64,000 nucleotides of DNA, taken from NCBI GenBank assembly GCA_958299035.1, contig CATQJL010000223.1, forward strand, positions 76,897,600 to 76,961,599, in the 5' to 3' direction. Shown one piece after another: positions 56,201 to 64,000 of the stretch. This stretch comes from Cylicocyclus nassatus. Its lineage: Eukaryota > Nematoda > Chromadorea > Rhabditida > Strongylidae. The first letter of the stretch is position 1. Each line of letters opens with the position of its first letter. A model generated the notes under the pieces. That model worked only from the letters and a program-made list of their open reading frames with translations. It did not search any database and was not told the DNA's origin. The translations under genes and the position numbers were made by a program.

Positions 56201-56376
56201 AAATGTTATCTCATGCACACCTTCTTTGGTAATTTCGAAAACAGGCAAGGTGATGTAAAAAAGGGAAAAGGAAAAATCTAAGAGTATACAAGATGCTGGT
56301 CAGAAACATAATTGTGTGCTAATCCAGCAGCACATCGATTCACATTTCAGAAAAAAAGACAACCAGTGTTGGCAAG

Positions 56377-56633
56377 TGTTGTGTCCTCCGCGTCGGACAC
56401 GTCGACTCTTCGTCCTGAGGTAGCACACGAGGAACAAAGAATATTTATTAGAAAATAATAGAACAGTTAAAGATAAGAGAGGCAGATGAGTGAACAGACG
56501 AACTAATTGTAGAACTGACTAAGGCTATGAGTGAGCGCCTTTTATAGCGCTCATTTCCCGCGCATTGAGGTCGCAGGCGCCTCAGCGAGGGCAGATCATA
56601 CGAGAAAACAACTGATCAGACACTAACACAACA
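56377..56633 (-). repeat. 3' LTR of the gypsy element
   Basis: 257 bp, TGTTGTG ... ACAACA ends, TATAAAAG on the minus strand at 56546-56539. AATAAA-type signal on the minus strand near 56445. Directly abutted on its inner side by a purine tract (ACTGGGGGAGG). Confidence 0.9.
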
Positions 56634-56646
56634 CCTCCCCCAGTAA
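56634..56646 (-). other. Polypurine tract
   Basis: GGGGGAGG on the minus strand directly before the 3' LTR; the expected primer for plus-strand synthesis. Confidence 0.6.
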
Positions 56647-56774
56647 TGTAGTTACACAAAACTAGCCTACGATAAAAGCATGAACTACAAATACGAACAG
56701 CTAGGAAATCGATTATACATAGATATCACTATCAAACAACTACAAAACTAATGAAACAAACATACAATAACATA

Positions 56775-58037
56775 CTATGAACTAGATTGGAACCGTTGTA
56801 CAGGTCTTCTCGTTCTGCTCGATCTCCGAAGCGTTGTCAGTGGCGTGGAGGGCTCGTGGCTTGATGTCGACGTCGATGTCGTTGAATCCACGGGTGCTGG
56901 CACATCGCTCGCGATCGCTTGCTCAGAATTCTCGTCGGCTGCACTGCTATTCCTCCGTAGAGTGTCGTCTTCTGTCAAAACATCTAGGAGTATCTTCAAG
57001 GCTTCGGATTTTTGATGAAGTTGTTGTCGCACGGCGAGCTGTTCGCTATCGCTTCGATGCCGTAGCTGATTTGCATGCTTCTTGCACATCTCGTCGCCAA
57101 CCATAACTTCATAATTGACACGTCCAATACGTCTCATCACGGTTCCTTTCATCCAGTGGAAGTGGGGTGGCTTCCACTGTTTAGCGTAAACCAAGTCACC
57201 AACTTCGAATTCCTTTCGAACGACTCCATGCTTCTGGTCGAATTGATCCTTCATGCGCTCCCGTCTCCTTAGTGCGAGTGGGTCTTCTGCATCTTCTGTC
57301 ATCGGGAGTAACAGACTTAATTTTGTGCGCAAGTTTCTGCCTAGAAACAACTCCGCTGGCGTCTTGTCGTTCAAGTTCGTGTTTGGTGTTGTCCTATACG
57401 CTTGTAACACCAGGTTTAGAGTCTCTTCTGTTGGCCTCTCCTCCCTCTCTAATTTCTTGATTCCGCGTTTCAGCGTATCAACGAAACGCTCTGCCTGTCC
57501 ATTCGACTGAGGGTGGTACGGAGCAGTCCTTATATGTGTGATTCCACCTTCGTCACACATCTTCTTGAATAAGTCCGACGTGAACTGAGTACCGTTCTCG
57601 CTCACTATGGTCTGCGGTAGTCCATATCTTGCAAGCAAATTCTTCAAAGCTTTCACCGTCTTCGCAGCCGAAATGTTGCTCATCTCGATCATTTCGGGCC
57701 ATTTACTGTATGCGTCCACTACTACAAGGTAGAAGACTCCTTGCATCGGTCCAGCAAAGTCGATGTGTATCCTCTGCCACACTCGAGTCGCGGATGGCCA
57801 TGCTTCTAATGGTACCTTCGTCGGATTTTTGGCTAACTCCTGACATTTCGTGCATCTTCGTACCAAGTCTTCGCAATCTTTGTCTATATTCGGCCAGTAG
57901 ACGTAACTTCGAGCTAGTTTTCTCATCCTCACAATCCCTGGATGACCACTATGCAGTTCCTTCAGAACATTTCCTCGAAGTTCCTTGGGTATCACAACCC
58001 TTTCAGCTGACATCAGACATTGCTCCACAATTGACAA
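56775..58037 (-). CDS. gypsy integrase with altered catalytic aspartate
   Basis: 420 codons. The HHCC zinc domain shows HSGHPG (H29, H32) and CTKC (C62, C65). The catalytic core shows HIDFAGP (D93), SENGTQF (146-152) and GQAER (E183). The second motif normally reads SDNGTQF; glutamate replaces the second catalytic aspartate, which should abolish or weaken integration. A GRNLRTKL stretch and a basic, serine/threonine-rich tail follow and end at 56775 before the polypurine tract. The same frame continues from RNase H, separated only by a TGA. Confidence 0.9.
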   Translation of the reverse strand: MSIVEQCLMSAERVVIPKELRGNVLKELHSGHPGIVRMRKLARSYVYWPNIDKDCEDLVRRCTKCQELAKNPTKVPLEAWPSATRVWQRIHIDFAGPMQGVFYLVVVDAYSKWPEMIEMSNISAAKTVKALKNLLARYGLPQTIVSENGTQFTSDLFKKMCDEGGITHIRTAPYHPQSNGQAERFVDTLKRGIKKLEREERPTEETLNLVLQAYRTTPNTNLNDKTPAELFLGRNLRTKLSLLLPMTEDAEDPLALRRRERMKDQFDQKHGVVRKEFEVGDLVYAKQWKPPHFHWMKGTVMRRIGRVNYEVMVGDEMCKKHANQLRHRSDSEQLAVRQQLHQKSEALKILLDVLTEDDTLRRNSSAADENSEQAIASDVPAPVDSTTSTSTSSHEPSTPLTTLRRSSRTRRPVQRFQSSS

Positions 58038-58052
58038 TGTCTCTCTTCGATT

Positions 58053-58739
58053 TCAAAAATGTGCCAGTTCTCCATTCATGTCTGGCCACTGCCCTTTCTT
58101 CAAGTAGGTTATTACTCTTTGTAGCACTGGGTCCTTCTTCGTGTAGGATTGCACATCTGATACTGTCACGGGTAGTTTCCTAATACAGTTCTTCAACATG
58201 TAGTTTATATCGTTTTCAACGGCAGTTATCACGACGTCTTCTTCGGAATGCTGATTCTTCTTCATTAATCGTGACAAACCATCTGCTTGTCCGAACTTCG
58301 CAGTCCTGACATATTCTATGTCGAAGTCATATCCTAGCAAGATTGTAGCCCATCTCATGAGTCGGTTAGCGGAGTAGACTGGAACTCCTTTCTTATCACC
58401 GAAGATGGCTAGCAATGGTTGATGGTCCGTCAGCAGTAGAAACTTTCGCCCAAATATGTACTTGTGCAATTTCTTGACAGCGAAGACAATTCCCAACGCT
58501 TCCTTTTCGATTTGCGAATAATTCTTCTCTGCTTTCGTAAGAGACCTCGATGCGTGTGCAATTGGCTTTTCGGATCCATCCGCATATCTATGCGATATCA
58601 CACACCCGATACCATAGTCGCTTGCGTCCGCTGCCACGACGATCTTCTGCCTCGGATCATAGTGAGCAAGATTCAGCTCACTTGACAAAGCTTCCCTGAG
58701 CTTTCGAATGCTTCTTGATGTGTTCGTGTCCACTGCCAC
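58053..58739 (-). CDS. gypsy RNase H and connection domain
   Basis: RNase H with ADASDYGIG, EKEALGIVFAVKKLHKYIFG and TDHQPLLAIFG, ending with YTKKDPVLQRVI just before the integrase. It overlaps the RT frame by about 65 nt because of a small deletion near 58703; the first 12 or so codons after its ATG are out-of-frame RT sequence. It ends at an in-frame TGA at 58050-58052, after which the same frame continues into integrase. In intact elements RNase H degrades the RNA template. Confidence 0.88.
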   Translation of the reverse strand: MAVDTNTSRSIRKLREALSSELNLAHYDPRQKIVVAADASDYGIGCVISHRYADGSEKPIAHASRSLTKAEKNYSQIEKEALGIVFAVKKLHKYIFGRKFLLLTDHQPLLAIFGDKKGVPVYSANRLMRWATILLGYDFDIEYVRTAKFGQADGLSRLMKKNQHSEEDVVITAVENDINYMLKNCIRKLPVTVSDVQSYTKKDPVLQRVITYLKKGQWPDMNGELAHF

Positions 58740-60880
58740 TTCGCATCTTTCTTCAGCATTGCATCTAATGGTCCACGAAGGTCCTTGATCTTTGGCATGA
58801 ACGCCGCATAGTACGTTATCATGCCAAGAAAAGCCCTCAGTTGATTAACATTCTTCGGCTCATCCATATTTCTGATTGCTTCGATCTTCGCTAGGCTCGG
58901 TCTTCTGCCATTTCGATCTACTATGAAGCCGAGATATCGTATTTCTGGCTTGCCGAAAGAACACTTCTCTAACCGAATCCTGAATCCATATTCGGCTATT
59001 CTTGCAAAAACAGCTAGCAAGTTCTCCATATGTTCTTCTTCGGTTCTTCCACAAACCAAGATGTCGTCTAGGTAGGTTGCTACTCCTCGCAGACCATTCA
59101 CCATCTTGTTCATGATTTGCTGGAAGATCCCTGAAGCTGTCTTGATTCCAAAAGGCAGTCTGTTGTACTGATACAGTCCTCTATGCGTATTTATTTCGAC
59201 CAATTTCTTCGCTTCTTCTGACAACTCGATTTGCAGATAGGCGTCTGACAGATCTATCTGCGAAAACACCGTGCCTCCATTGAGGGATGCGAATATATCC
59301 TCCGGCAATGGCAACGGGTAATCATACGACTCCAGCGCTTTGTTGAGTCCAGTTGAGAAGTCAGCACACACTCTCAACTTTCCATTCGCTTTCCTGACAC
59401 ATACGATGGGCGCTGCCCATTCACTGTGTGTCACTGGACTTATGACGTTGAGCTCCAACAGCCTATCAAGCTCCTTTTCGACAGCTTCGAGCGCGGCATG
59501 GGGGACAGGCCTGCAAGCTTTGAACACTGGGCGAACATTTTCGTCAACTCTCATGTGAGCTTTCTCCTTTGTGCAGCGTCCTAAACCTTCTTTGCAGACT
59601 TCTGGGTAGGTTTCTTTCAGCTTCTGGGCGATGTCATTGTTCTGCTTCAATTTCACTTCGGCAGCCATCCTGTTCAAGTGATAGGACATTTCTTCGTTCT
59701 TCTGAATCCACTCCAGTCCTAGCAATGAGTTGTGAGGGGTGTAGGGCGTTAGGCGACAAACCCAATTTTTTGGACCCCAAAGAACTCCCCGTGCAAAACG
59801 TCTCCTCTGCCAAAAACAGGGGGGTGGGGGTCGGGGCCGATACATTACCCGACGCCAATGAAAAAATGGTGCATAGTTTTGAGTTATGGGATTTGCGTTG
59901 TTTGCGTTTTGTACGTTTTGTCGCCTAACGCTTGCCCTCCAGTTGTGAGGTGTCACGTATGCGTAGCCTTCGCTCCTAGATCCTTTGATCTCATACCTAC
60001 ACCATAGCTTTCCATGGACTTTCATGGAGCCTCCGCTAGCATTTTTGACGATCACGCTTGTTTTTTCCAACTGTGGAGTGCCCATGCTTCTCCAAACCGC
60101 TTCGTTTAGCAAGGTGATATCTGATCCTGTGTCCAGCAGAAAACTAACTGGATGGCTATTTACTTTCGCTTTCACATATACGCGAGTTGAATTCACTTCC
60201 ATCATCGCGTTCGCAATCTTCGCTACACTGTGCACATGACGTTTCGGTTTCGTCCAACTTCTGTTCTTACTAGTGTCGCTGCTTCTGTGCATTCTTCGTT
60301 TCGAATCTTGCTGAACAAGTGCTTTCCTGTCCGCCACTTGTTCGCAATACTTCTCCTTGTGACCTGTCGTTTTGCACTTCTTGCAGAACCATAGCTTCGC
60401 TTTGCATTCCCTGGCGAAGTGAGCTTTACCACAGTTCCAGCATTCCAGCTTCTTGGGTTCTTCCTTGCTTGTTGCTTCGACAATCTTCGTGCAACCAGCC
60501 ACAGTCTCGCTATCCTTCTTGAGACTAAGGAAGTTTTCGCACTCCAGGTACAATTCGTGTAGTGACATCTTTCGTCCAGCCTTGTACTCCTTGTCCAATA
60601 CGGCTATGAGTCGCTGCCTGATTTCTGCTTCTTTTTGGCTCTTCAGGCCAAAAATCCATAGTAAGCATTTTATGCCATCGCTGTCCAAGTCATGGATCTT
60701 CGCTTTTTCGCACAGTTCGTTCACTCGACCGGTATACATGAGGTAATCTTCGGAATCTGCCTTCTCCAGTTTCAGACACTGGTACCGCATAGTGAATTCC
60801 GAAATCTTCACATCGAACAACTGCTTTAATGTCTCGACGGTTTCTTCGAAATTAATCGAGGTTACCTCCTTTGGTAACAC
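58673..60880 (-). CDS. gypsy gag C-terminus, protease and reverse transcriptase, with in-frame MITE
   Basis: 735 codons in the same frame as the gag segment above; the ATG at 60880 is internal. Two zinc knuckles (147-159, CWNCGKAHFAREC, with one residue fewer before the histidine than usual; and 166-179, CKKCKTTGHKEKYC). Aspartic protease DTGSD (250-254). The reverse transcriptase (about 450-650) shows QIDLSDAYLQ, RLPFGIK and the catalytic YLDD (603-606). Residues 314-384 are foreign: they derive from the MITE inserted at 59738-59940, bounded by a duplicated TPHN (310-313, 381-384). The frame is lost after EAFE near 58703, and RNase H continues in another frame. In the family this polyprotein forms the particle and copies the RNA. 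Confidence 0.9.
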   Translation of the reverse strand: MLPKEVTSINFEETVETLKQLFDVKISEFTMRYQCLKLEKADSEDYLMYTGRVNELCEKAKIHDLDSDGIKCLLWIFGLKSQKEAEIRQRLIAVLDKEYKAGRKMSLHELYLECENFLSLKKDSETVAGCTKIVEATSKEEPKKLECWNCGKAHFARECKAKLWFCKKCKTTGHKEKYCEQVADRKALVQQDSKRRMHRSSDTSKNRSWTKPKRHVHSVAKIANAMMEVNSTRVYVKAKVNSHPVSFLLDTGSDITLLNEAVWRSMGTPQLEKTSVIVKNASGGSMKVHGKLWCRYEIKGSRSEGYAYVTPHNWRASVRRQNVQNANNANPITQNYAPFFHWRRVMYRPRPPPPCFWQRRRFARGVLWGPKNWVCRLTPYTPHNSLLGLEWIQKNEEMSYHLNRMAAEVKLKQNNDIAQKLKETYPEVCKEGLGRCTKEKAHMRVDENVRPVFKACRPVPHAALEAVEKELDRLLELNVISPVTHSEWAAPIVCVRKANGKLRVCADFSTGLNKALESYDYPLPLPEDIFASLNGGTVFSQIDLSDAYLQIELSEEAKKLVEINTHRGLYQYNRLPFGIKTASGIFQQIMNKMVNGLRGVATYLDDILVCGRTEEEHMENLLAVFARIAEYGFRIRLEKCSFGKPEIRYLGFIVDRNGRRPSLAKIEAIRNMDEPKNVNQLRAFLGMITYYAAFMPKIKDLRGPLDAMLKKDAKWQWTRTHQEAFESSGKLCQVS
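59738..59940. mobile_element. Mutator-like MITE, 203 bp, inserted in gypsy pol
   Basis: Inverted ends containing GCGTTAGGCGACAAA on both sides, flanked by AGTTGTGAGG (59728-59737 and 59941-59950). A 9-10 bp duplication is characteristic of Mutator-like elements. Insert plus duplication is 213 bp, exactly 71 codons, with no stop in the gypsy frame, so the host frame stays open. Confidence 0.85.
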
Positions 60881-60889
60881 ATGCCTCTG

Positions 60890-61207
60890 CTATTTTTCGA
60901 AACTGTCTTTGTCCAATTTTTCGCAGAGCAGCCTCACCCTGGCACTCTCTGTGAGCTGCTTCGCATCTTCGACGAAGACTTCCTTGTAGCGGGCGTACCA
61001 TTTGCTGAAGCACATGTCCGCTTCGGGGTCGAAGTAGAATTTTTCAATCCGATTGCTCAGTACGGACATCATATTCGGAATCTCCGTCGAACTGCTCTGC
61101 TTCGTGCCTCCGATGTGTTTCAGGAACATTCCCATCATCTCCTTCCTTTCTTCTTTGATCATCTCCTTGAAAATCATCATCATCTCTTGGACGTCCACTT
61201 TCGCCAT
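60890..61207 (-). CDS. gypsy gag, N-terminal part (stop-interrupted)
   Basis: 106 codons starting MAKVDVQEMM, about 110 nt inside the 5' LTR. Helical, charged N-terminus followed by FYFDPEADMCFSKWYARY, as in capsid domains of nematode gypsy elements. It ends at an in-frame TAG (60887-60889); the same frame resumes at once in the next segment, so this is a point mutation rather than a gene boundary. Confidence 0.75.
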   Translation of the reverse strand: MAKVDVQEMMMIFKEMIKEERKEMMGMFLKHIGGTKQSSSTEIPNMMSVLSNRIEKFYFDPEADMCFSKWYARYKEVFVEDAKQLTESARVRLLCEKLDKDSFEK

Positions 61208-61299
61208 GTCGATCGATCAATTCGTTAAGCTCTTCTCAGCTTCTTCGTCGACTTCTTCCTGGCGCGTGTTTCTTCGTTACGGCTACTTCTTCGCTAGTA

Positions 61300-61319
61300 G
61301 TCGCTATCCTGATCGCCAC
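61300..61319 (-). other. Primer-binding site region
   Basis: Immediately inside the 5' LTR, the minus strand reads G|TGGCGATCAGGATAGC. A TGG start next to the LTR is expected for pairing with a tRNA 3' CCA end; the tRNA cannot be named by eye. Confidence 0.5.
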
Positions 61320-61589
61320 TGTTGTGTCCTCCGCGTCGGAACGTCGACTCTTCGTCCTGAGGTAGCACACGAGGAACAAAGAATATTTATTAGAAAATAA
61401 TAGAACAGTTAAAGATAAGAGAGGCAGATGAGTGAACAGACGAAATGAACTGAACTGAATGAGGCAAAAAGTGAGCGCCTTTTATAGCGCTCAATTTCCC
61501 GCGCACTCTGAGGCTAAGATCGAATGCGCGAGGACAGATCAATCACAGCGAGGAAAAACAGCTGATCATTTACGATCACTAACACAACA
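61320..61589 (-). repeat. 5' LTR of the gypsy element
   Basis: 270 bp with the same ends and TATAAAAG (61486-61479), the likely promoter of the element. It differs from the other LTR by several small indels and substitutions in its element-5' half. Confidence 0.9.
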
Positions 61590-62265
61590 GCAAGGAATTG
61601 AGAATTTTAAACCTGACTAGGAAAAATAATGGGAGAACACCATGGCTGACCCCCCCCCCCTACTTGGTCGACATTTTATAATTTCTCTACCAAATGAAAC
61701 AACAAACATCCTTTACCCGGAGGGGCTGCGAACGCTGTGACGCCCTTCACCATGAAAGGGTTAATCTCACCTTATCGCACCTATGCTCCAAAATGATTTT
61801 TTCACGCTATTCAGGCTTATAAGTGCTATATTTGGGATTAGCGCTATGAAAAGGCCTGGATGAGACAAAAAACGGAAGTCGAAAATGCCTGGACGCTGCT
61901 TGCAGGGCCTTCCGGGCAGAAATGACGCGAATTCCTTAACACCATTTTGTAGAGTACACAGCTTGTACATTTTCTACCAATTTAATGCCATTTCACTTCT
62001 TTAGTGCAAGGAATTCTCTTTTTCATTGAGTTTCCTAAAAAGTAACGCGGAACAGCTCAGACTTTTTCAAAGCTCTCCTATCAATGGTTTGATTCCAATT
62101 AAAATCATACAGCGATAAAGCAGTTCTCATTTACCCTTCAAGACTCCATTCCAAAAATGACGCTAAATGCCCCACAACTTCCCAAGTTTCTTTTCCAGCG
62201 ATTTTCTCACCCAAAAATTTCATAAACCGAATTGGGTTCCAAGTTCGGCTGTTTCTGAATCTTGA
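61590..62265. other. No gene seen
   Basis: Flank of the gypsy insertion, with a run of 11 C at 61650-61660. No gene or shared repeat recognised. Confidence 0.4.
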
Positions 62266-62269
62266 TGGC

Positions 62270-62505
62270 AAATATTCATGTGTAGTACTGTTTCAGCGAT
62301 ACCAAGAGTTGCATAAATTCTTTATTGGCTAACGTTTCGGCGATTTCGACTTCGTCAGAGCCTGTAAAGTCGAAGTTCAAGTAACTCCTTCACTCAGATG
62401 CCAAAAGGAGTCAGCTCAACATACGATCGAGATAGACTAACAACGCGGACTACGGTAGTTGATACCAACCTCGGAAGACAGCTCGAGGGCCGAAATAATT
62501 TATTT
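62270..62505 (-). repeat. Penelope-type end, left arm of a large inverted repeat
   Basis: Complementary to 63680-63898 over about 220 bp (landmarks TTCATGTGTAGTACTG, CAAAAGGAGTCAGC, GACAGCTCGAGGGCCGAAA). It holds the same block as the Penelope-like element at 21.7 kb (GTTTCGG ... CGTCAGAG, CTTTATTGGCT). Confidence 0.75.
62334..62358 (-). ncRNA. Hammerhead-ribozyme-like core
   Basis: Minus strand: CTGACGA, variable stem, GAAAC, then GTTAGCCAATAAAG. The stem II positions read GTCG against CGCC, so pairing is weaker than in the 63.8 kb copy. Confidence 0.35.
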
Positions 62506-62620
62506 CATTTATTTATTAATTTTATAATTATAATGACTTATTTAATGATTTATAATTAATTATAATGATTTATCAATTTTATAATTATAATGATTTATTC
62601 AATGATTTATAATTAATTAT
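62506..62620. repeat. AT-rich tandem repeat, 48 bp type unit
   Basis: TTTATAATTATAATGA and ATGATTTATAATTAATTA recur in order; together with 63636-63680 it forms the spacer of the inverted Penelope-type pair. Confidence 0.7.
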
Positions 62621-62622
62621 TA

Positions 62623-63633
62623 GGTTGTCCCGAAAGTTTTGTCCGTTTATTCAATCTATCATAAAAACGCGTGGAACAAAGATAGGGAAACGTTCTAAGC
62701 ACTATCCGACGCACCTTTTCCTTCTCTTTCTAACTGTCATGCCTCCATGCCGATTAATTTTTTGTTCACTGAGATAAATGCCGAAATTTCGAACCAATGG
62801 TTCTTATTATGTCCAAGTTTGGCAAATTTTCACAATTTTTATTTTTGACTTTTGGAGAAGCTTTGGCAACAATTAGATAGAGCAAACAAAGAATATAATG
62901 CAATTTTGCGGCATCTATAGCCAGCCTTGAAAATTTTTTAGAACTATTTTTCTGATGCTATCAAATTCCACTTTTGGTGATGCCAAGAGCCAGAGATCAT
63001 GAATCGGCGCACAACTAAGGTGTTATTTGATGCAGCTTTTCTTCCTCTTTCCAGCGAGTGTATTTTCTCTCCAATTTGCGGGGTTTTTGGCGATAGAATT
63101 TTCATAATTCTTGAATTTGACCCCGCCCCAGTGTGTTCACGTAAAATGCAAAATCTTATATTTCGAAGCGGTAAACGCTCATTTGCTACGTAAAAATAGT
63201 GAGTAATCGTAATCGGTTTTTGAAAGCTTCAAAATCCGATGATTTGTTAGTGTTCGAGGCGTTTCTGTATTTTAGAACCTCGCAAAAGTGAAGACTTTTG
63301 AAAAAATTATCTTTAAGAAAGTGAAAAGCCAGCTAGATATGCCAAATAATTGCATTGCATTGCCCTTTGCTTACTCTATCTGAGGGCTATCAAAGTTCTT
63401 CCAAAAGTTGAAAATGAAGATTGTGAAAAATTGTCAAACTTGGACATAGTAAAAACCATGGGTTCGAAATTTCGGCGTTTATCTCAGTGAACAAAAGAGT
63501 AATCGGCATGCGGACTTGACAGTTAGAAAGAGGAGGAAAAGATGCGTCGGGTAGTGCATGAAGCTTTTCCCTTTCTTTGCTCCACGTATTTTTATGATAG
63601 GTTGAAAAAATGGACAAAAATTTCGGGACAACC
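62623..63633. mobile_element. Mariner-like foldback MITE, 1011 bp
   Basis: Ends GGTTGTCCCGAAAGTTTTGT and the complement of GGTTGTCCCGAAATTTTTGT, flanked by TA (62621-62622, 63634-63635). Arms of about 300 bp pair (for example CCGAAATTTCGAACC with GGTTCGAAATTTCGG). It sits in the AT-rich spacer of the inverted Penelope-type pair. Non-coding; a diverged relative of its interior lies at 47470-48010. Confidence 0.82.
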
Positions 63634-63679
63634 TAATATAATGATTTATTTCATTTATTTATTAATTTTTTAATTCATT

Positions 63680-63898
63680 TCGGCCCTCGAGCTGTCTTCC
63701 GAGGTTGGTATCAACTACCGTAGTCCGCGTTGTTAGTCTATCTCGATCGTATGTTGGGCTGACTCCTTTTGGCATCTGAGTGAAGGAGTTACTTGAACTT
63801 CGACTTTACAGGCTCTGACGAAGGCGGAATCGCCGAAACGTTAGCCAATAAAGAATTGATGCAACTCTTGGTCGCTGAAACAGTACTACACATGAATT
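63680..63898 (+). repeat. Penelope-type end, right arm of the inverted repeat
   Basis: Mirror of 62270-62505. Reads CGGCCCTCGAGCTGTCTTCC ... GGCTCTGACGAAGGCGG ... AGCCAATAAAG. Confidence 0.75.
63815..63839 (+). ncRNA. Hammerhead-ribozyme-like core (best copy)
   Basis: CTGACGA, stem II GGCG (63823-63826) pairing with CGCC (63831-63834), then GAAAC: both conserved hammerhead boxes with a perfect 4 bp stem between. One extra base precedes the stem. Stem I/III partners were not resolved by eye. Confidence 0.45.
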
Positions 63899-64000
63899 GG
63901 GTTCTCCCGCATCCAGGTGGAGTCTAATTAGTCTAACACTTTGAATCTTCTCTACAGAAATGACGAGAACTCCTCACAGCTTAGGGGAGTGATCATAATC

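Larger units (their letters stand above)
56377..61589 (-). mobile_element. Ty3/gypsy LTR retrotransposon, complete but disabled
   Basis: 5.2 kb on the minus strand with two LTRs (56377-56633 and 61320-61589) and 5 bp target duplications GCAAG (56372-56376, 61590-61594). Gene order gag, protease, RT, RNase H, integrase is that of Ty3/gypsy. Defects: an in-frame stop in gag, a 203 bp MITE between protease and RT, a frameshift between RT and RNase H, a stop before integrase, and an altered integrase active-site motif. The LTRs differ at many positions, so the insertion is old. Confidence 0.93.

Overview
The window looks like nuclear DNA of a nematode, most likely a parasitic clade V species of the hookworm/strongyle type. 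The grounds are AT-rich DNA, genes with very short introns (about 34-56 nt) ending in TTTCAG-like acceptors, and a repeat complement of RTE LINE, Penelope-like element, Ty3/gypsy LTR element, Helitron and abundant foldback MITEs. The species is an inference; nothing in the window names it. There are no bacterial operons, no CRISPR array and no convincing functional tRNA or rRNA gene.

Layout. 1-2.9 kb: the end of a decayed Helitron (Pif1-type helicase with several frame breaks), closing near a strong terminal hairpin. 3.9-5.0 kb: a four-exon gene for a small secreted protein (minus strand), which has a diverged paralogue at 32.9-33.9 kb. 5-10 kb: hairpins, foldback elements and a 0.9 kb TA-flanked MITE. 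10.2-14.6 kb: one copy of a roughly 4 kb repeat unit that recurs as a tandem pair at 41.3-46.1 kb. 14.6-17.9 kb: tRNA-derived SINE, hAT-like MITE, a Penelope-type end and a roughly 125 bp satellite. 21.6-23.5 kb: a 5'-truncated Penelope-like element with reverse transcriptase and GIY-YIG endonuclease, flanked by a 15 bp duplication. 26-35 kb: MITEs, SINE-like copies, the second secreted-protein gene, and a TTAA-flanked piggyBac-like MITE. 46.4-46.6 kb: what look like the last two exons of an unidentified host gene. 48.2-50.5 kb: a 950 bp near-palindromic MITE and an inverted copy of the satellite. 50.96-54.2 kb: a nearly complete RTE retrotransposon with an 11 bp target-site duplication. 56.4-61.6 kb: a complete but disabled Ty3/gypsy element with both LTRs, itself carrying an in-frame Mutator-like MITE. 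62.3-63.9 kb: two Penelope-type ends head to head around an AT-rich spacer, with a 1 kb MITE inserted in that spacer.

How it fits together. Almost all coding capacity belongs to selfish elements, and several insertions can be dated against each other from empty sites, nesting and target duplications. The strongest host signal is the pair of secreted-protein genes. Exon phases, intron positions and signal-peptide start are conserved, and the introns read as more alike than the mature-protein exons, as expected for a fast-diverging secreted family. Four further stretches (19.9-20.3, 29.2-29.4, 30.2-30.4 and 35.7-36.5 kb) look like possible isolated host exons but cannot be named. All similarity statements were made by eye.
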